Assembly: GCA_002155105.1 (NCBI GenBank)
Contig: MUZD01000002.1
Span: forward strand, 372,001 to 436,000
Reading direction: 5' to 3'
From: Sedimentibacter sp. SX930
Lineage (GTDB): Bacteria; Bacillota; Bacilli; Lactobacillales; Aerococcaceae
Length of the DNA stretch: 64,000 nt
Position 1 is the first letter of the stretch; each line of letters opens with the position of its first letter. The translations under genes and the position numbers were made by a program. The notes beneath the pieces are model-generated. The model had not been told where the DNA came from, searched no databases, and worked only from the letters and a program-made list of their open reading frames with translations. Positions 60,378 to 64,000 of this stretch are shown here, in pieces.

Positions 60378-60559
60378 GCTTCACGGGTAAGCCCTTCGGA
60401 ATTTAGATAAATCGTACCTATTGCGCTCTGCGATGCTCAGTTGCATGGGAGTCTTAGGGATTCATCCCTTAGAGTCCCAGTACAAGGTGACCGTAGGGAA
60501 CGTTGCATGGCACGATTTCCTAAAATTCTTTCAGGGCTGAACGAACCCGTTCCGCTTTT
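60378..60559. repeat. Long imperfect palindromic element after queA
   Basis: The two halves of this non-coding segment are imperfect inverted copies: GCTTCACGGGT (60378-60388) pairs with the end at 60547-60557, GAATTTAGATAAATCGTACC (60399-60418) with 60509-60528, and the centre folds by TTAGGGA/TCCCTTA (60454-60470). The outer 24 bp (60536-60559) recur after degV at 7290-7313. It fits a small mobile-type or structural intergenic repeat, but could also be a stable queA 3' hairpin. No gene is encoded here. Confidence 0.65.
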
Positions 60560-60561
60560 CT

Positions 60562-61590
60562 CTATTTGATAAACATCGCATCGCCGAAGCTGAAGAATCG
60601 GTACTTTTCTTTGACTGCGTGCTCGTAGGCGGACAGGACGCTATCTCTGCCGGCAAAAGCACTGACCAGCATGACCAAGGTCGATTTCGGCAGATGGAAA
60701 TTGGTGATGATGCCTTGGACAACCTTGAATGAATAGCCTGGCGAAATGAAAATTTTGGTCCATCCGCTGTCCGCTTTGATTTCCCCATCAAATTTCGTGC
60801 CGATCGTTTCCAGCGTCCGTACGGAAGTCGTGCCCACAGCCACTATTTTGCCTCCATTGGATCTGACCTCATTCAGCGCTTGCGCTGCTTCTTCGGTCAG
60901 TTGGTAGAATTCCGAATGCATTTCGTGGCTGGCGATATCATCGACCGATACCGGACGGAAAGTCCCCAAGCCCACATGCAAGGTCAGATAGACGATCTTG
61001 ACGCCTTTATTGGCTACTTCCTCAAGCAGTTCAGCCGTGAAATGGAGTCCTGCTGTCGGGGCAGCTGCGGAGCCGACTTCTTTTGCGTAAACGGTCTGAT
61101 AACGTTCCTGATCATCCAGCGTCTCCTTGATGTATGGGGGCAAAGGCATTTCGCCCAGCGATTCCAGTATTTCCAAAAATACGCCGTCATATTTGAAATT
61201 CAAAATGCGGCCGCCGTGGTCCAACGATTGCGTCACTTCCGCAGTCAAGCGTCCATCCCCGAAAGAGATGACTGTCCCGACTTTGACCCGTTTTCCTGGT
61301 TTGACGAGCGTTTCCCACTCATCCCCTTGGATATTGTTCAAAAGCAGGACTTCGATATGCCCGCCGGTATCCGGTTTGACGCCATGCAGTCGCGCAGGCA
61401 GCACACGTGTATTGTTCAGCACCAGCGCGTCGCCTTCCTGAAGCTCCTCCACCATGTCGGTGAAATGTTTGTCCGTGATTTCCCCAGTCTTGGAGTCCAG
61501 GGAAAGAAGCCGGGATGATGAACGATCCAGCAGCGGTGTCTGCGCAATCAGCTCTTCCGGCAAATAAAAATCAAAATCACTTGTCCTCAT
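60562..61590 (-). CDS. queA: S-adenosylmethionine:tRNA ribosyltransferase-isomerase QueA
   Basis: Makes epoxyqueuosine on tRNA by transferring ribose from [18 protein letters not shown] near the N-terminus, RVLPARLHG and [21 protein letters not shown] are the family motifs; 342 residues. The start at 61590 is chosen for [17 protein letters not shown]; the 11-codon extension overlaps ruvB. It is 16 bp after ruvB, the standard ruvA-ruvB-queA order. No preQ1 riboswitch is visible. Confidence 0.96.
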   Translation of the reverse strand: MRTSDFDFYLPEELIAQTPLLDRSSSRLLSLDSKTGEITDKHFTDMVEELQEGDALVLNNTRVLPARLHGVKPDTGGHIEVLLLNNIQGDEWETLVKPGKRVKVGTVISFGDGRLTAEVTQSLDHGGRILNFKYDGVFLEILESLGEMPLPPYIKETLDDQERYQTVYAKEVGSAAAPTAGLHFTAELLEEVANKGVKIVYLTLHVGLGTFRPVSVDDIASHEMHSEFYQLTEEAAQALNEVRSNGGKIVAVGTTSVRTLETIGTKFDGEIKADSGWTKIFISPGYSFKVVQGIITNFHLPKSTLVMLVSAFAGRDSVLSAYEHAVKEKYRFFSFGDAMFIK

Positions 61591-61606
61591 TGATAAAATA
61601 CCTCGC

Positions 61607-62620
61607 TTATTTTTCTGTATCATACTTGATCCCCAAATGGTCGTATGCCATAGGGGTCGCTACCCTGCCGCGCGGGGTGCGCTGCAGGAAGCCCAATTGG
61701 AGCAGATAGGGTTCGTACATATCTTCTATCGTTTCCATTTCTTCGCCGATGTTGGCGGCTATCGTTGAAAGACCGACGGGGCCCCCATTATAGAATCGGA
61801 TCATTGTCGTCAATATTTGCCGATCCAAATCATCAAGCCCTTTGTTGTCCACGCTCAAAATGGACAAAGCTTTGTCGGCGATTTCCTTCGTGATCAGGCC
61901 ATCGCGATAGACTTGGGCGAAATCGCGCACCCGGCGGAGCAGCCTGTTGGCAACACGCGGGGTGCCTCTGGATCTCAAGGCGATTTCGACAGCGCCTGAC
62001 TCATCGATTTTCGTGGACAAAACATCCGAAGAGCGATGGACGATCTGCCGGAGATCCTCGAGACTGTAATATTCCATCCTCGAAACGATCCCGAACCTGT
62101 CACGCAAGGGGGCCGAGAGACTGCCGGCTTTGGTCGTGGCACCGACCAGCGTGAACGGCGGCAAGGTAAAGTGGACCGGATGGGCTGTCGGACCTTGCCC
62201 GATGATGATGTCCACATAATAATCCTCCATTGCAGAGTACAACACTTCTTCCACGATCCGCGGCAAGCGATGGATCTCATCGATGAAGAGGACATCCCCC
62301 GCTTCCAGTTCGTTGAGCAATACCATCAGATCGCCTGGCCGCTCAATTGCGGGTCCGCTCGTGCTGTGGATGCGGACATCCAATTCGTTGGCGATGACCA
62401 TCGCCAGTGTCGTTTTCCCCAACCCGGGCGGTCCGTATAACAGGACGTGATCCAAGGCTTCACTACGCGCTTTCGCGGCCTGGATATACACTTTCAGTTC
62501 ATTTTTCACTTTGTCTTGCCCGATATATTGCGCCATCATTTGAGGCCGCAATGTTTTTTCAATCAAATCTTCTGTTAGATCTTCCGTATTTCCGGAAACG
62601 ATTCTGTTTTCAGCTGTCAT
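61607..62620 (-). CDS. ruvB: Holliday junction branch migration ATPase RuvB
   Basis: AAA+ motor that drives branch migration with RuvA. Walker A is [10 protein letters not shown], Walker B is IDEIHRL, and the C-terminal winged helix has [20 protein letters not shown]; 337 residues. The start follows AAAAGGGTGATATAG and is 5 bp after ruvA. RuvC is absent, replaced in this group by RecU (19.2 kb). Confidence 0.97.
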   Translation of the reverse strand: MTAENRIVSGNTEDLTEDLIEKTLRPQMMAQYIGQDKVKNELKVYIQAAKARSEALDHVLLYGPPGLGKTTLAMVIANELDVRIHSTSGPAIERPGDLMVLLNELEAGDVLFIDEIHRLPRIVEEVLYSAMEDYYVDIIIGQGPTAHPVHFTLPPFTLVGATTKAGSLSAPLRDRFGIVSRMEYYSLEDLRQIVHRSSDVLSTKIDESGAVEIALRSRGTPRVANRLLRRVRDFAQVYRDGLITKEIADKALSILSVDNKGLDDLDRQILTTMIRFYNGGPVGLSTIAANIGEEMETIEDMYEPYLLQLGFLQRTPRGRVATPMAYDHLGIKYDTEK

Positions 62621-62625
62621 CTATA

Positions 62626-63237
62626 TCACCCTTTTAAAAGTAGCTTGAATGCCGTACGAAGCACTTCTTCGGCGCTGGAATAGTTTTCTTTTTCCAATAG
62701 CGGCAGTATTTTCTTCACTTCACGGTCCGAATATCCCAAACCGGCCAAAGCTTCCAAAGCTTCCGTCAATACAGCGGACTGTCCGCCAGCTGTTTCGTGG
62801 ACCGGATGTTCTTCCATCCAATACGTATCGGGCAGCAATTCGCCGAGTTTGCCTTTCAAGTCCAAGATGATCTGCGAGGCCGTCTTTTTGCCTACCCCCG
62901 GGAATTTCACCAAATACCCCACATTATCCGTTTCGATCGCTTGGATCAGACCCAGATGATCATCGCTCGCCAATATCGACAAGCCACTCTTCGGTCCGAT
63001 TCCGGAGACGCTGATCAGTTTCAAATACAACTGCTTTTCCGTGTAGTCCTTGAAACCGAAGAGTGTGATTGCATCCTCGCGGACTGCCTGATAGATGTAA
63101 AACGTCATCTCCTGGTTCAGGCTTCCGGAAAAGCGGAAAGGATTCGCGACCAGCAACTGGTAGCCGATGCCACCGTTCTCCAGCACCACATAAAGCGGCC
63201 CCACATAGACTAATTTACCTTTTATATATTCGTACAT
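62626..63237 (-). CDS. ruvA: Holliday junction DNA helicase subunit RuvA
   Basis: Tetrameric junction-binding protein partnering RuvB. An N-terminal OB fold (MYEYIKGKLVYVG), two helix-hairpin-helix units (LISVSGIGPKSGL, LVKFPGVGKKTA) and a C-terminal three-helix domain are present; 203 residues. Two adjacent ATGs follow AGGAG; 63237 has the better 7-nt spacing. The frame extends 13 codons upstream over a likely promoter region and is not used. Confidence 0.96.
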   Translation of the reverse strand: MYEYIKGKLVYVGPLYVVLENGGIGYQLLVANPFRFSGSLNQEMTFYIYQAVREDAITLFGFKDYTEKQLYLKLISVSGIGPKSGLSILASDDHLGLIQAIETDNVGYLVKFPGVGKKTASQIILDLKGKLGELLPDTYWMEEHPVHETAGGQSAVLTEALEALAGLGYSDREVKKILPLLEKENYSSAEEVLRTAFKLLLKG

Positions 63238-63334
63238 CATTTCGCTCCTACTCTTCATTTCCTGATTGTCATTCATTTTCTATCATAACATAAAACCGAA
63301 CGGAAATGACAGCCGCTGCGTCATCTTCTGTGCG

Positions 63335-63348
63335 GGAACATTTGTTTG
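63335..63348. promoter_or_regulatory. Possible LexA (SOS) box upstream of ruvA
   Basis: GGAACATTTGTTTG matches 11 of 14 positions of the Gram-positive SOS consensus CGAACRNRYGTTYC. It is about 98 bp before ruvA and upstream of a TATGAT -10 on the minus strand. ruvAB is an SOS target in Bacillus. The distance is longer than usual. Confidence 0.35.
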
Positions 63349-63358
63349 GTAGGTGCAA

Positions 63359-63403
63359 GCAAAGAAAAATCCCAGGACCGGTAGCCTTGGGACTTTTCTT
63401 TGC
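63359..63403 (-). terminator. Rho-independent terminator after msrB
   Basis: GCAAAGAAAAGTCCCA and TGGGATTTTTCTTTGC pair as a long stem, with T-rich right arm on the minus strand. Confidence 0.85.
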
Positions 63404-63406
63404 TGC

Positions 63407-63832
63407 TTATTCGAATAATTGTTTGTATTCAGAGTAGCCTTCCGCATCCAATTGATCGTAAGGGACGAAGCGCATGGCTGCCGAATTGATGCAATAGCGC
63501 AGACCGCCCAACTCTGCTGGGCCGTCCTCAAAAACATGCCCCAAGTGGGAGTCACCTTGAGGGCTCCGGACTTCCGTGCGTTTGCGCATCAGTTTGCGGT
63601 CCTCCAGCTCCTTCAGAGTGGAAATCGGTTTTGCAAAAGAAGGCCAACCGCAGCCTGCATCGTACTTGTCTGCAGAACTGAACAACGGCTCTCCGCTCAC
63701 GACATCAACATAGATGCCTTTTTCATAAAAATCATCGTACTCGCCGGAAAAAGGTCTCTCCGTAGCTTCGTTCTGTGTCACTTCATATTGTAAAGGCGTC
63801 AAGCGCTTCAATTGTTCCTCTTTATTGTCCAT
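63407..63832 (-). CDS. msrB: Peptide-methionine (R)-S-oxide reductase MsrB
   Basis: Reduces methionine-R-sulfoxide in proteins. [21 protein letters not shown] and [11 protein letters not shown] (catalytic Cys) are conserved, and the CXXC zinc pairs are absent, as in the zinc-free type. The start at 63832 gives 141 residues, the family length; an ATG nine codons earlier is also possible. Monocistronic with its own terminator; no msrA is adjacent. Confidence 0.96.
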   Translation of the reverse strand: MDNKEEQLKRLTPLQYEVTQNEATERPFSGEYDDFYEKGIYVDVVSGEPLFSSADKYDAGCGWPSFAKPISTLKELEDRKLMRKRTEVRSPQGDSHLGHVFEDGPAELGGLRYCINSAAMRFVPYDQLDAEGYSEYKQLFE

Positions 63833-63881
63833 AGTGAGATCAGACCCCTTTCTTTTCATTGCTCCAGTATATCAAAAAATG

Positions 63882-63915
63882 CAAAAAAGCAGAACAAAAA
63901 AGTCTTGTTCTGCTT
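63882..63915 (-). terminator. Terminator of the gene entering at the right edge
   Basis: AAGCAGAACAA and TTGTTCTGCTT form the stem, followed on the minus strand by TTTTTG. Confidence 0.85.
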
Positions 63916-63939
63916 CGCACGCGCTATTCCAGGTTTGGA

Positions 63940-64000
63940 TCAGAATAGATTCCCCAAAATGCTACCCAGAATACCGCCCAATCCGCCCGTTGCAGCTGGC
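63940..64000 (-). CDS. C-terminal end of an unidentified gene (truncated by the window)
   Basis: The minus strand reads into the window in frame ending PAATGGLGGILGSILGNLF-stop, with a good terminator 24 bp downstream. The glycine/leucine-rich amphipathic end is not enough to name a family. Real gene judged from the stop-terminator spacing. Confidence 0.4.
   Translation of the reverse strand, partial: PAATGGLGGILGSILGNLF

Overview
The window is a gene-dense, chromosomal housekeeping segment of a Firmicute. Gene content and order match the Bacillus/Lactobacillales core in several blocks: hemW-hrcA-grpE-dnaK, dnaG-rpoD, tig-clpX-engB, recU-ponA, nth-dnaD-asnS-aspB-ypmB-dinG, scpA-scpB-rluB-resD-resE, fur-xerD-deoB-punA, pfkA-pyk and ruvA-ruvB-queA. 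The moderate GC content, an ECF RibU riboflavin importer, DnaE beside pfkA-pyk and resDE without the cytochrome genes resABC suggest a lactic acid bacterium of the Carnobacteriaceae, possibly Trichococcus. That name is an inference. I saw no rRNA, tRNA, insertion sequence, prophage or CRISPR array.

Fifty-nine genes are called and all but five are on the minus strand, so the plus-strand sequence mostly shows reverse complements. From the left: the 3'-truncated dnaK, grpE and hrcA behind a canonical promoter and a CIRCE operator; hemW, ribF and truB; degV on the plus strand; the operon trmK-nif3-pepT-DUF1294; dnaG-rpoD; an MFS permease; engB, clpX and tig (to about 19 kb). Plus-strand recU-pbp1A follows, then nth to dinG on the minus strand (22-30 kb).

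From 30 to 42 kb come an uncharacterised protein, a CCA-adding enzyme fused in frame to a fluoroacetyl-CoA-thioesterase-like hotdog domain, dapB, ypiB, a TPR protein, hup, der, an S1-domain protein, cmk, a LysM protein, recQ and ypbB, with ferredoxin divergent. From 42 to 56 kb come ribU behind an FMN riboswitch, the resDE two-component system with rluB-scpB-scpA-ribT, the nucleoside salvage/XerD/Fur operon, cvfB, and the glycolytic pair pfkA-pyk. The right end holds dnaE, a 59-residue membrane protein, queA-ruvB-ruvA, msrB and the last codons of an unidentified gene.

The most unusual items are the CCA/thioesterase fusion with its complete T/E/H catalytic triad, and a roughly 180-bp imperfect palindrome after queA whose 24-bp outer end recurs after degV in the same position relative to the upstream stop codon. 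Smaller points are short palindromes or repeats in the promoters of the permease and cvfB genes, a structured dinG leader, and resDE lacking resABC. I found no convincing new multi-gene system.
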